Shown here: positions 19,030-27,639 of the stretch, one piece after another | Position numbering within the stretch: the stretch's first letter is position 1 | Layout of the letters: the number at the start of each line of letters is the position of its first letter | From: Mycolicibacterium arabiense | GTDB taxonomy: Bacteria > Actinomycetota > Actinomycetes > Mycobacteriales > Mycobacteriaceae | Assembly (NCBI RefSeq): GCF_010731815.2 | Contig: NZ_AP022593.1 | Coordinates: 5,456,001 to 5,520,000, forward strand | DNA length: 64,000 nucleotides | Direction: 5' to 3' | Position numbers and translations under genes: made by a program | Notes under the pieces: model-generated | What the model was told of the DNA's origin: nothing | The model's database searches: none | What the model saw: only the letters and a program-made list of their open reading frames with translations

Positions 19030-19112
19030 GCGGGCGTGATGGAACGGCAGACATGCCGGCTTTAGGTGCCGGTGCTCGAGAGAGCGTGTGGGTTCGAATC
19101 CCACCGCCCGCA
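19030..19112 (+). tRNA. tRNA-Leu (anticodon UAG)
   Basis: A class II tRNA of 83 nt. The acceptor stem GCGGGCG (19030-19036) pairs with CGCCCGC (19105-19111), and the discriminator is A. The anticodon stem CCGGC/GCCGG encloses the loop TTTAGGT, giving anticodon UAG, which reads CUA and other CUN leucine codons. The T arm GTGGG-TTCGAAT-CCCAC is perfect, and a long variable arm is present. No CCA is encoded. The region upstream follows the Rv1327c-Rv1343c order; the genes downstream do not. Confidence 0.96.
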
Positions 19113-19122
19113 CTCCACACCA

Positions 19123-20757
19123 CTAGTCCTCGGCCGACGCGATCAGCGAACGCAGCTGCACCCCGGGGTTGTCGCGCTGGAAGCCCTCGAGCCGCCACGA
19201 CGTCGAGAACAGAGCCAGCATCACGCCGTCGCTCCTGGTGAGCACCTCGGCGGACGGCTGCTTGTTGACGAACTCGGCGTCGGCGGGGTCGACGATCCGC
19301 GCCACCGAGTACGGCAGTGATTCCAGTGCGATCGGCGCGCTCAGCTCGGCGGCCATCCGGTGCTGGGCCACCTCGAACTGCATCGGCCCGACGGCGGCGA
19401 AGACCGGGGCCTGCTCGCCGCGGCGGTCCGAGCGCAGCACCTGCACTACACCCTCCTGGTCCAGCTGCTCGATCCCCTTGCGGAACTGCTTGTGCTTGCT
19501 GGGGTCGGTTCCGCGGGCCACTGAGAAGTACTCGGGAGAGAAGCTGGGGATCGGCGGATACTGAACGGGCACATCGCGATACAGCGTGTCCCCGGGGCGC
19601 AGCACCGCGGCGTTGGCCAGGCCGATCACGTCACCGGGCCAGGCGTCGTCCAGCGTGGAGCGCTGCTGGCCGAACACCGACTGCGCGTACTTCGTGACGA
19701 ACGGCTTGCCGGTGCCGGCGTGGGTCAGCACGTCACCACGCTCGAAGGTGCCGGAGCACACCCGGGCGTAGGCGATGCGGTCGCGGTGCGAGGAATCCAT
19801 TCCGGCCTGCACCTTGAACACGAACGCGCTGAACGGCGCTTCGACGGGACGGGCCCGTCCCTCCACGTCGACGATGGGCCCCGGCGAGGGCGCCAGTTCC
19901 ACCAGCACGTCGAGTAGTTGGTTGACGCCGAAGTTCAGCGCCGCCGAGGTGAACAGCACCGGGGAGGACTCGCCGGTGCGGAACGTCTCAGGATCGAAGT
20001 CGGAGCCGTCCATCGACAGCAGCTCGGATTCCTCGACCGCGGTCTCCCAGTCGCTCCCGGCTGCGTCGGCAGCCTGGTCGGCGGGGATGTGCTCCTCGGG
20101 GGCGGCGGTCGCGCCACCGGCGGTGCGCGTGAACCGGATGTAGTGGCCCTTGCGGCGGTCCATCACGCCCTTGAAGTCCCCGGCGATGCCCACCGGCCAG
20201 GTCAGGGGAGTGGTGCGCAACCCGATGCGTTCGTGGATCTCGTCCATCAGCTCCAGCGCGTAGCGGCCAGGACGGTCCCACTTGTTGATCACCGTGATGA
20301 TCGGGATGCCGCGGTGCTTGCACACCTGGAACAGCTTCAGGGTCTGCGGCTCAAGGCCTTTCGCGGCGTCGATGAGCATGACCGCGGCGTCGACGGCCGT
20401 CAGCACCCGGTAGGTGTCCTCGGAGAAGTCCGCGTGGCCGGGGGTGTCGAGCAGGTTGATGACGCAGTCCTGCCCGGCGGTCGAGTAGGGGAACTGCAGC
20501 GCCGTCGACGTAATGGAGATGCCGCGGGCCTTCTCCATCTCCATCCAGTCCGAGACGGTGGAGCGGCGTCCGGCCTTGCCGTGGATCGCGCCGGCCTCGG
20601 TGATCACCCTGGCGTGCAGCACGAGCGCTTCGGTCAGCGTCGACTTGCCGGCGTCGGGGTGGCTGATGACGGCGAAGGTGCGGCGGCGGGTGGCCTCGGC
20701 GGTGACGCGGGGTGCCGACGGCCCGCCTGTCGCAACGGTGGCATTGGGAGCGTTCAT
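19123..20757 (-). CDS. prfC: Peptide chain release factor 3 (RF3)
   Basis: A 544-residue translational GTPase. P-loop SHPDAGKST is near residue 34, then GISITSTALQF (switch I region), LDTPGHADF (G3) and NKWDRPGR (G4). The C-terminal domain includes GPMQFEVAQHRM, typical of RF3. RF3 recycles RF1/RF2 from the ribosome and contributes to translational fidelity. ATG at 20757 is chosen. The gene ends 11 bp from the tRNA-Leu 3' end on the opposite strand. To my knowledge M. tuberculosis lacks prfC, so its presence here fits an environmental species. Confidence 0.94.
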   Translation of the reverse strand: MNAPNATVATGGPSAPRVTAEATRRRTFAVISHPDAGKSTLTEALVLHARVITEAGAIHGKAGRRSTVSDWMEMEKARGISITSTALQFPYSTAGQDCVINLLDTPGHADFSEDTYRVLTAVDAAVMLIDAAKGLEPQTLKLFQVCKHRGIPIITVINKWDRPGRYALELMDEIHERIGLRTTPLTWPVGIAGDFKGVMDRRKGHYIRFTRTAGGATAAPEEHIPADQAADAAGSDWETAVEESELLSMDGSDFDPETFRTGESSPVLFTSAALNFGVNQLLDVLVELAPSPGPIVDVEGRARPVEAPFSAFVFKVQAGMDSSHRDRIAYARVCSGTFERGDVLTHAGTGKPFVTKYAQSVFGQQRSTLDDAWPGDVIGLANAAVLRPGDTLYRDVPVQYPPIPSFSPEYFSVARGTDPSKHKQFRKGIEQLDQEGVVQVLRSDRRGEQAPVFAAVGPMQFEVAQHRMAAELSAPIALESLPYSVARIVDPADAEFVNKQPSAEVLTRSDGVMLALFSTSWRLEGFQRDNPGVQLRSLIASAED

Positions 20758-20816
20758 TCTCGGTCCATGGTATTGGGGGTGGCCGCCAAACCCGTAATCG
20801 TGACCGGGGGCGGGCG

Positions 20817-23183
20817 TCAGATCATGTCGTTGCGGGTCAGCCACCGCATCACCGGCCACCCGATGAACACCGGCAGCCAGCACGTCAGCACCCGGTAGAG
20901 GAGCACCGACGGCACTGCGACCGCCGCTGGGACTCCGAACGCGGCGAGCCCACCGATGAGCGCGGCCTCCACTGCGCCGACGCCGCCCGGGGTCGGCGCG
21001 GCCGAGGCCAGGGTTCCGCCGATCATCGTGACCACGGTCACGGTGACGAACGAGGTGTCGCCGCCGAACGCCTCGACGCTGGCCCAGAGTGCCAGTGCCG
21101 CACCGAGAGTGGACGTCGCGCAGCCGATCACGATGAGCGCGAGGCGCTTCGGTTCGCGTGCCAGCTCGGCGAGGTCGTGCGCGACCTCGCTCAGGCGTGG
21201 TCGTACCGCCGTCGCCAGCCACCTACGCGCCTTGGGGATGAACAGGAACGCGCCGACGACGCCGAGTGCGGCACCGCCGATCAGGTACAGCACCGTGGCC
21301 GAGGGTACGAAGCGCTCGAGATTCGCCGAGGCTCCCGCGAAGGCGGCGAAGAAGATCAGCAGCGTGACGTGGGTGATCACCTGCACCGACTGCTGCAGAG
21401 CGACGGCCGCGGTCGCGCGCAGGGTGCCGAGCCCCGACTTCTGCAGGAACCGGGTGCTCAACGCCAGGCCGCCGACGCCAGCGGGGGTGGTGGTCGCGGC
21501 GAAGGTGGCGGCCACCTGCATGATCGTCAGGTTGAGCAGGCTGACCTTCTCCAACGCGCAGGCCCACAGCGCCGACGCCGCGCCGACGTACCGCAGCGCG
21601 GACACCGCGAGGCCCAGTAGTGCCCACCACCAGTTGGCGCTGCTCAATTCGGCGAAGAACGCGGGCACCGTGCTGATGAACGGGTACGCGACGTAGACGA
21701 GGGCGACGAGCAGCACCAACTGGACGAGCTGACTGCGGCTGAACCGCGTCACGGTCTCGGCCTGGATCCGCTCGGCCCCGGTGTGGCGCTTCACCTCGTC
21801 ACGCGCGGTCGACATCACGGCCTTGGCATCGCTGACGGATTTCCGAAGACGTTGCGGCATGGCTGATTTCGACAGCCGACGCGATGCGGTCAGTACGGTG
21901 TCCGCACCGAACGCGGCGCTGGCCGCCGCGACCGCGGCCTGGGCGCCGTGCAGCGCGGTGGTCGTCAGCAGCAGCTGCGCGACGTCGGACTGCAGCTGAG
22001 CATCCGATGCGCCGTACTCGGCGTGGCCGAATCCGCCGAACACCGCCTTGCCGTCGACGATGGTGATCGCACCGGCGCGCAGGTCGCCGTGCGAGATCTG
22101 ATGGCCGTGCAGCGCGCGCAACGCCCGCCAGGGGACGTCGACGGGCACCGCGGCGGTCAACGGCTCGCCGTCGGCGTCGGTGTGGGCGTACAGCGTCCAG
22201 CCGCGGTCGAGCGCGGCCACGGCCATGGTCGTGGTGTTGGACAGTTCGAGATCGCCGATCGCAATAGCCATCAGCGCACGGTGTTCCACCGCCCGGCGCA
22301 TCGAGGTCTGCAGGGGAGCGGTCTCGTCGTTGCGCAGGGTCAGGTACCGCCACAGCTGTCGGAGGGCGCCGCCGATGCGCTGGTTGGGGCCGTACATCTC
22401 GACGACGGCGGGCCCGTTGCCATCCGTGCAGAACGCCGACATCAGCAGCGGCCCCGGACCGGCGGGACGCACCACGCGGAGTTCGGAGACGGTGCAGCCG
22501 CGCCGGCCCAGTGCCCGAACGGCGGCGGCCAGGGGCACTTCCAGAGCCGGCGTCCCGACGACGAGCACGGTCAGCGCGCCGACGAACCAGCCCGCGGAGA
22601 GGCCGAGCAGGGAACGGGCCGGGACCACCGCACTCACGACGAGGTGGATGGGCACGAACGCCAGCAGCAGGGTCCACCACCATCGCCGCCACCGGGCGGG
22701 CACCCACGGGCCCGAGACGGTCAGCACCGCCGCCAGCATCGCGATCCACCGTGGATCGTCGAGGAACTGCGACAGCGTGGTGTTGAGCCGTTCGGACAGG
22801 TCGAGGTGCCACTGCGGCGCTGCGATCCCGTTGGACGTGATGGACAGCGCGAGGATGGCGATCAGCCCGGCTGCGGCGTAGGCGCCGAGCAGCTTGAACT
22901 GCCGGGTCGCGATGAGCCCGATGAGGATCACGAACGGCAGCGCGACGATCGCCAGGCCGTAGACCAGGTAGACCAGGTTGGACTGGGCAGGCGTGAGCAC
23001 CCCGAGGATGTCGGAGATCGACTCCTCCAGCGCCACCCAGTCCTGCCGGGTGACGAGCGAACTCATCACGATGATCGCCAGGACGACGGTGGCGATCAGC
23101 AGCCGCAGGATGTCGTTGGTGCGCCGGTGCAGCGGCTGCAACAGGTCGCCCGAGACGGTGATGTCCCGGCCGTCGACGCGCAT
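20817..23183 (-). CDS. Pseudokinase-like domain fused to a LPG-synthase-type flippase domain
   Basis: A 788-residue membrane protein with two parts. Residues 25-220 hold about six helices, and 225-450 form a cytoplasmic domain that contains a kinase/APH-like catalytic loop HGDLR (365-369) followed by GGFGH where DFG would be expected (about 383-387). The C-terminal 490-788 is a multi-helix domain of the lysylphosphatidylglycerol synthase TM/flippase family (UPF0104), with motifs TTTPAGVGGLAL and APTPGGVGAVEAALIGGL. It may move lipid or sense envelope lipid state; the kinase-like part looks catalytically degenerate. The ATG at 23183 is preferred over a start 21 bp upstream. Neighbours are prfC and a penicillin-binding lipoprotein, both on the same strand. 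Confidence 0.8.
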   Translation of the reverse strand: MRVDGRDITVSGDLLQPLHRRTNDILRLLIATVVLAIIVMSSLVTRQDWVALEESISDILGVLTPAQSNLVYLVYGLAIVALPFVILIGLIATRQFKLLGAYAAAGLIAILALSITSNGIAAPQWHLDLSERLNTTLSQFLDDPRWIAMLAAVLTVSGPWVPARWRRWWWTLLLAFVPIHLVVSAVVPARSLLGLSAGWFVGALTVLVVGTPALEVPLAAAVRALGRRGCTVSELRVVRPAGPGPLLMSAFCTDGNGPAVVEMYGPNQRIGGALRQLWRYLTLRNDETAPLQTSMRRAVEHRALMAIAIGDLELSNTTTMAVAALDRGWTLYAHTDADGEPLTAAVPVDVPWRALRALHGHQISHGDLRAGAITIVDGKAVFGGFGHAEYGASDAQLQSDVAQLLLTTTALHGAQAAVAAASAAFGADTVLTASRRLSKSAMPQRLRKSVSDAKAVMSTARDEVKRHTGAERIQAETVTRFSRSQLVQLVLLVALVYVAYPFISTVPAFFAELSSANWWWALLGLAVSALRYVGAASALWACALEKVSLLNLTIMQVAATFAATTTPAGVGGLALSTRFLQKSGLGTLRATAAVALQQSVQVITHVTLLIFFAAFAGASANLERFVPSATVLYLIGGAALGVVGAFLFIPKARRWLATAVRPRLSEVAHDLAELAREPKRLALIVIGCATSTLGAALALWASVEAFGGDTSFVTVTVVTMIGGTLASAAPTPGGVGAVEAALIGGLAAFGVPAAVAVPSVLLYRVLTCWLPVFIGWPVMRWLTRNDMI

Positions 23184-23231
23184 GGCCCTAGCTTCCCCGT
23201 ACACGAGCGATGGGAGCGGGCGAAACGCCGC

Positions 23232-25013
23232 TCAGCCGCCTACCGCGGGGCGGAGGAAGTCGCCGGTGACCGTGATCGCGGGGGCGGAGGTGTTACCGCC
23301 GACGACGAGCGTCGCGAACGCGATGTCGTCGACGATCCCGGCGAACCAGCCGTGTGAGCTGGTGTTGTCGCCGAACTCGGCCGTTCCGGTCTTGCCGCCG
23401 AGGCCGACCACGTCACGCAGCTCAGTCGCGGTGCCGTCGGTGACGGTCTGGCGCATCATGGCGCGCAGGCTGTCCACGATCTCCGGCGGGATGGGCTGCG
23501 ACTCCGTGTCGGCGGTGGTCTGCTCGCCGACGACGAGCGTCGGGGTGATGGTCGAGCCGTGCCCGAGGCTGGCCTCGGCGACCGCGAGGCCGAACGGGCT
23601 CACGGTCACCGTGCCCTGCCCTATGCCGTTCTCCACCTTCTGGGCAGGGGTGTCGGCGTTGGGCACGTTACCGGTGATGGTCGTGATGCCGGGGACGACG
23701 AAGTCGACCCCGATGCCGAACAGCTTGGCCATGTTCGGCAGTGCGTCGGCTGGGAGTCGGTCGGACAGTACGGCCATCGTGGTGTTGCAGCTGCGTGCGA
23801 ACGCCGTGGTGAGCGGGACGGTGCCCAGGTCGAATTCGTCGTCGTTCGGGATCGTCCGGTTCTCGACGGTGACGCGTCCCGGACATGCCTGTGGGCTCTC
23901 GGGTGAGGCGATGCCTGCCTGCAGAGCCGCGGCGGTGGTGATGGTCTTGAAGGTGGAACCGGGTGGGTAGCTGCCCGACAGCGCGACCGGCCCCTGGGCG
24001 TTCGCGGCGGCGTTCTGCGCGACCGCGAGGATGCCGCCGGTGCTGGGGGAGATGGCGACCAGGACCGCGGGGCGCGGTTCCGCGGCGACGGCCTGCTGGG
24101 CGAGCAGTTGCAGCCGGCCGTCGAGAGTGGTGCGGATCGGCGGGCTGTCCTTGGGCGGCGTCGACGCGAGCTGGTCGGTGGGTTGGCCGTCGGCGCCGAC
24201 GAGGGTGACCGACCACCCCGCGGCGGCATCGATCTTCTGCTGCCACACGTCGGCGAGCCCGCTGATCGCCGGTGAGGACAGGTCTCGGTTCGCGGTGAGC
24301 AGCGCACCCTGCTCGGAGACGGTGACGCCGGGTATCTGGGCCAGCTGATCGCGCACGACGGCCAGGTCCGGCTCGCGGAGCCGGACCACGGTGACGACGT
24401 CGTCCTGGGTGCCTGCGAACTGCTCGGCGATGCTCGCGTCGGTGATGGTGGGGGCGAACTGCTGCAGCAGCGGGGCCAGTGCCGCTGCCGACGCGGCCTG
24501 CTCGCGGGCCAGGGTCACCACGCCGACGGTCTGCCAGGTCATCAGCGGCAAGCCGTCGCGGTCGGTGACCGGGGTGAGGAAGTCCTTGTCGTCGCTGTAC
24601 TGGAACGAGACGCCGTCGCGCAGCCGGGGGTGCAGTACGGCAGGCGCCCACTGCACGCGCCAGTCGTCACCGGACTGCGTGGCGGTGGCCTTGGCGTCGT
24701 AGTCGAACGTCCTGTCCGGCCCGAACGACCACCGGTAGGCCAACGTCGCCTGGTTCTCGTCGTCGCCCGGTTCGCCGGCCTCGACGGTCAGCGTGGCGTC
24801 GGTGGGCATGCCGTCGAACATCGACGTGATGACCGGCGTGGCCGCGGACGGGTCGGTGGTGACGGCTGCCGCGGCGCCCGCGTCCTTGCGCTGCAACGCC
24901 TCGGCGAAGGCACGGAACGCGTCGGCCGGGCCGGCTGACGAGAACAGCGAACACCCCGTCGATCCCAGCAGGAGGACACAGAGCACGAGCGATACGGCGC
25001 AACGTCGAGTCAT
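23232..25013 (-). CDS. Penicillin-binding lipoprotein (transpeptidase, PBP-lipo type)
   Basis: A 593-residue protein related to Rv2864c. It has a lipoprotein signal with lipobox LGSTGC (Cys21), an NTF2-like MecA_N-type domain (about 28-135), a linker/dimerisation region, and a class B transpeptidase domain. The active-site set is complete: S353-T-F-K356 (nucleophile in PPGSTFK), S407-C-N409, and K540-T-G542. It should cross-link peptidoglycan on the outer face of the membrane and bind beta-lactams. Its ATG overlaps the stop of the Bcr-type exporter gene by 4 bp (ATGA), an unusual pairing that puts a cell-wall enzyme under the exporter promoter. Confidence 0.92.
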   Translation of the reverse strand: MTRRCAVSLVLCVLLLGSTGCSLFSSAGPADAFRAFAEALQRKDAGAAAAVTTDPSAATPVITSMFDGMPTDATLTVEAGEPGDDENQATLAYRWSFGPDRTFDYDAKATATQSGDDWRVQWAPAVLHPRLRDGVSFQYSDDKDFLTPVTDRDGLPLMTWQTVGVVTLAREQAASAAALAPLLQQFAPTITDASIAEQFAGTQDDVVTVVRLREPDLAVVRDQLAQIPGVTVSEQGALLTANRDLSSPAISGLADVWQQKIDAAAGWSVTLVGADGQPTDQLASTPPKDSPPIRTTLDGRLQLLAQQAVAAEPRPAVLVAISPSTGGILAVAQNAAANAQGPVALSGSYPPGSTFKTITTAAALQAGIASPESPQACPGRVTVENRTIPNDDEFDLGTVPLTTAFARSCNTTMAVLSDRLPADALPNMAKLFGIGVDFVVPGITTITGNVPNADTPAQKVENGIGQGTVTVSPFGLAVAEASLGHGSTITPTLVVGEQTTADTESQPIPPEIVDSLRAMMRQTVTDGTATELRDVVGLGGKTGTAEFGDNTSSHGWFAGIVDDIAFATLVVGGNTSAPAITVTGDFLRPAVGG

Positions 25014-26302
25014 GGCCTCTCGAGGGTAACGACCGCCTTTCGAGGGGTCGGGCGCTCAGTGGCGGTGTGTCGAGAGCCGTCGCGCCTGCCGGCGGTGTCG
25101 TCGCGCCTGCCGGCGATCGCGAAGCTGGTCACCGCCAGCACGCTGGTGCACACCATGACGATCGCGGCCGGGACGGCCGTGTCTTCACCGGCGATGCTCA
25201 CCAGCGGCGATACCGCTGCGGCGACGCCGAACTGCAGTGCGCCCAGAACGGCCGACGCCATGCCCGCGGCGCGCGGGGCGGCGCCAAGGGCGAGTGCGGT
25301 GGTGTTCCCGAAGATCAGGCCCATGCTGCCGACGATCACCAGCAGGGGTAGCGCCAGCCAGCCGGCCGGTGCGGGGGACAGCGCCAGGGCCAGCAGCGCC
25401 ACGGTCGCCGTCACGATCGACGCCATGCCGACCGCGGCCACCCTGCGGACCTCGACGCGCGCGATCAGGCGTGCCGACAGCGCGCTCGCGCCGAGCAGGG
25501 CGAGTGCATTGACGCCGAACATCGCGCCGTACTGCCCGGCGCTCAGTCCCATCATCGACTGGTAGATGAACGGCGACGCCGAGATGTAGGCCATCATCGT
25601 CGCGAACGCGCCGCAGAACGCGACGGCGTGGCCGAGGTAGACGCGCCTGAGCAGGTCGCGTAGTGGCGAGCCCAGCGTGGCGCGTGACTCTCGGAGCTGG
25701 GCGCGCCGGTGTTCGGTGTGGGTCTCGCGGACGACGAGGACGACGGCGAGCAGCATCAGCGTGGACAGGCCGAGGATGACGGCGAGTGCACCGCGCCAGC
25801 CGATCGGGCCGACCAGGAAACCGCCTGCGAGCGGTGCGATGACCGGGGCGACGCCACCGACGATCATCATCAGGCTGAATGCCCGTGCGGCCGCCTTGCC
25901 CGACGCCAGGTCGGCGATGATCGCCCTGCCGATCACCATGCCTGCCGCGCCTGCGACCCCCTGGGCGAACCTGGCGCCGATCAACACTTCGATGGTGGGC
26001 GCGAAAACGGTTGTGGCACTGGCGACGACGCACACGGCGGCACCGACCAGCAGCGGTCGCACGCGTCCGAACCGGTCCGAGAGGGGGCCGAACAGCAGCT
26101 GCCCGGCGGCCAGGCCGAGCAGGAACGCCGTGAGCGTCAATTGCACGGCTGTCGCCGAGGTGTGCAGGTCGTCGACCATCGTGGGGAACGCCGGCAGGTA
26201 GAGGTCGGTGGCGAACGGCGCCACCGCCGACAGCAGCGCCAGCGTGACGAGCAGGGCGGGCGTGATGGTCCCGGTGGGTTCGGGTCGGGTGTCTGGCGCC
26301 AC
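25010..26302 (-). CDS. Bcr/CflA-type multidrug MFS exporter
   Basis: A 430-residue, 12-helix MFS protein. The N-terminal DLYLPAFPTMVDDL and the loop FGPLSDRFGRVRPLL are hallmarks of Bcr/CflA drug:H+ antiporters, and the central VGGVAPVIAPLAGGFL matches motif C. GTG start at 26302. A MarR gene is divergent 71 bp away with an obvious palindrome between them, so this exporter is very probably MarR-controlled. It is translationally coupled to the penicillin-binding lipoprotein gene. The C-terminal 30 residues are charged and probably cytoplasmic. Confidence 0.9.
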   Translation of the reverse strand: MAPDTRPEPTGTITPALLVTLALLSAVAPFATDLYLPAFPTMVDDLHTSATAVQLTLTAFLLGLAAGQLLFGPLSDRFGRVRPLLVGAAVCVVASATTVFAPTIEVLIGARFAQGVAGAAGMVIGRAIIADLASGKAAARAFSLMMIVGGVAPVIAPLAGGFLVGPIGWRGALAVILGLSTLMLLAVVLVVRETHTEHRRAQLRESRATLGSPLRDLLRRVYLGHAVAFCGAFATMMAYISASPFIYQSMMGLSAGQYGAMFGVNALALLGASALSARLIARVEVRRVAAVGMASIVTATVALLALALSPAPAGWLALPLLVIVGSMGLIFGNTTALALGAAPRAAGMASAVLGALQFGVAAAVSPLVSIAGEDTAVPAAIVMVCTSVLAVTSFAIAGRRDDTAGRRDGSRHTATERPTPRKAVVTLERP

Positions 26303-26324
26303 GGCGCGACTCTCCTCAAGTAGT

Positions 26325-26336
26325 TATCAAGTGATA
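26325..26336. promoter_or_regulatory. Probable MarR operator between exporter and marR
   Basis: TATCAAGTGATA is a perfect TATCA-AG-TGATA dyad in an AT-rich 71-bp divergent region, the typical position and form of a MarR site. Further TATCA half-sites follow (TTATCATATT, ACTATCAC, to about 26358). TAGGCT at 26361-26366 could be the -10 of marR, putting its transcript start next to the ATG. Confidence 0.65.
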
Positions 26337-26373
26337 CTTATCATATTACAACTATCACGGTAGGCTTGGCGAG

Positions 26374-26850
26374 ATGAGCCGAAGCGACGATCGTCACACC
26401 GACACCCGGTACGCCGATCTAGCCGACGTCATCCTGGCGCTGGCCCGAATCATCAACGCCGACGCGCACTCCGACACCGGCGTGGTGGAGCTGACCGCCA
26501 CCGAGGTCAACGTCATGCGCTGCGTCGACCGTCAGCCCGGCGCGTCGCCGAGTACGGTCGCCGCCGCCACCGGCCTGCAGCGCAGCAACCTCAGCCGTGC
26601 TCTGCGCGACCTCGAGTCGAAGGGCCTGATCGAGCGGGTCGCCGACGAGACCGACGGGAGGCAGGTGAGGTTGGTGCCCACCGCGCTCGCAGCACGCAAT
26701 CTCCGTCGGCTCCGCGGGCACTGGTCGCGGCTGCTGTCAGCCGCCGGAGCCGACGACCACGATCTCGACGCCGTGCTGGCGACGCTGCGCGACCTCGAAC
26801 TCGGATTGGCGCCGTCAGCGCAACGTAAAGCCGGCGTCCAACGGCCATGA
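26374..26850 (+). CDS. MarR family transcriptional regulator
   Basis: A 158-residue winged-helix protein. The recognition region TGLQRSNLSRALRDLESKGLIERV (about residues 66-90) and the wing DETDGRQVRLVPT are standard MarR features. It is divergent from the Bcr-type exporter and probably represses both through the dyad at 26325-26336. ATG start at 26374. Its last 36 bp overlap the convergent SDR gene, so the two mRNAs are complementary at their 3' ends. Confidence 0.9.
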   Translation: MSRSDDRHTDTRYADLADVILALARIINADAHSDTGVVELTATEVNVMRCVDRQPGASPSTVAAATGLQRSNLSRALRDLESKGLIERVADETDGRQVRLVPTALAARNLRRLRGHWSRLLSAAGADDHDLDAVLATLRDLELGLAPSAQRKAGVQRP

Positions 26851-27630
26851 CGTGCCGGTGATGAACCTGCCGGCGTCGGAGACCAGCCAGACCACCGCGC
26901 CTGCGATCTCGTCCGGTGTCACCAACGTGATCGGCAGCGCGTTCTGCTGCGTCGCGAGCCACGGGTCGCCGGCCGCGGACAGGGCCATGGTCGAGGAGTT
27001 CAGGATCATGTCCGTGGCGACGCCGCTGGGGTGGATGGTGTTGACCCTGATCGAGTGCGGCGCCAGTTGCATGGCCCAGCCCTGCATCAACGCGACCAGC
27101 GCGCGCTTCGACGCGGCGTAGGCCTGCAACCCGGGACGCTCGGTGCCCGAGGCCTTGATGCCCTGGGTCGAACTGGTCAGCACGATCGAGCCGCCACGAC
27201 CGCCCTCGACCAGCGCGGGGATGCTCGCGTCCACCGTGTTCCATACCCCGATGAGGTTGACGTCGACGATCTCCCGGAAGGTCCGGCGCCGGTCGTCGGT
27301 GTCGGTGACCCGGATGATGCCCGCGTTGGCGATCACGACGTCGAGGCGGCCGAACTCGGCCATGCCGTCGGCCACCGCCGCATCCACGGCGTCGCCGTCC
27401 CGAACGTCGGCCTGCAGCAGCAGGATTCGCCGACCCAGTGCCTCGACCAGTCCCGCGGTGGTGGCCAGGTCGTCGGCCGTCGCCCCCGGGTAGTCGGTGG
27501 AGTCGAACTCGGCGCAGACGTCGAGGGCGATCACGTCGGCGCCCTCGGTGGCGAGCCGCACCGCATGCGCCCGTCCCATGCCGCGGGCGGCGCCGGTGAC
27601 GAAGGCGACCTTGCCGTCGAGTGTCCCCAT
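26815..27630 (-). CDS. Mycofactocin-type SDR oxidoreductase
   Basis: A 271-residue short-chain dehydrogenase. The cofactor motif TGAARGMGRAHAVRLA, the extended ADVIALDVCAEFD segment after beta-2 and the catalytic YAASK (about residue 165) are typical of the mycofactocin-coupled SDR subfamily, whose members hold NAD(H) tightly and use the redox peptide mycofactocin to reoxidise it. The insertion after the second strand is the subfamily hallmark. It follows the DUF2236 gene by 9 bp and is probably the last gene of the long minus-strand operon that starts at 34783. The alcohol substrate is unknown. Confidence 0.82.
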   Translation of the reverse strand: MGTLDGKVAFVTGAARGMGRAHAVRLATEGADVIALDVCAEFDSTDYPGATADDLATTAGLVEALGRRILLLQADVRDGDAVDAAVADGMAEFGRLDVVIANAGIIRVTDTDDRRRTFREIVDVNLIGVWNTVDASIPALVEGGRGGSIVLTSSTQGIKASGTERPGLQAYAASKRALVALMQGWAMQLAPHSIRVNTIHPSGVATDMILNSSTMALSAAGDPWLATQQNALPITLVTPDEIAGAVVWLVSDAGRFITGTSWPLDAGFTLR

Positions 27631-27639
27631 GTCGGGAGG

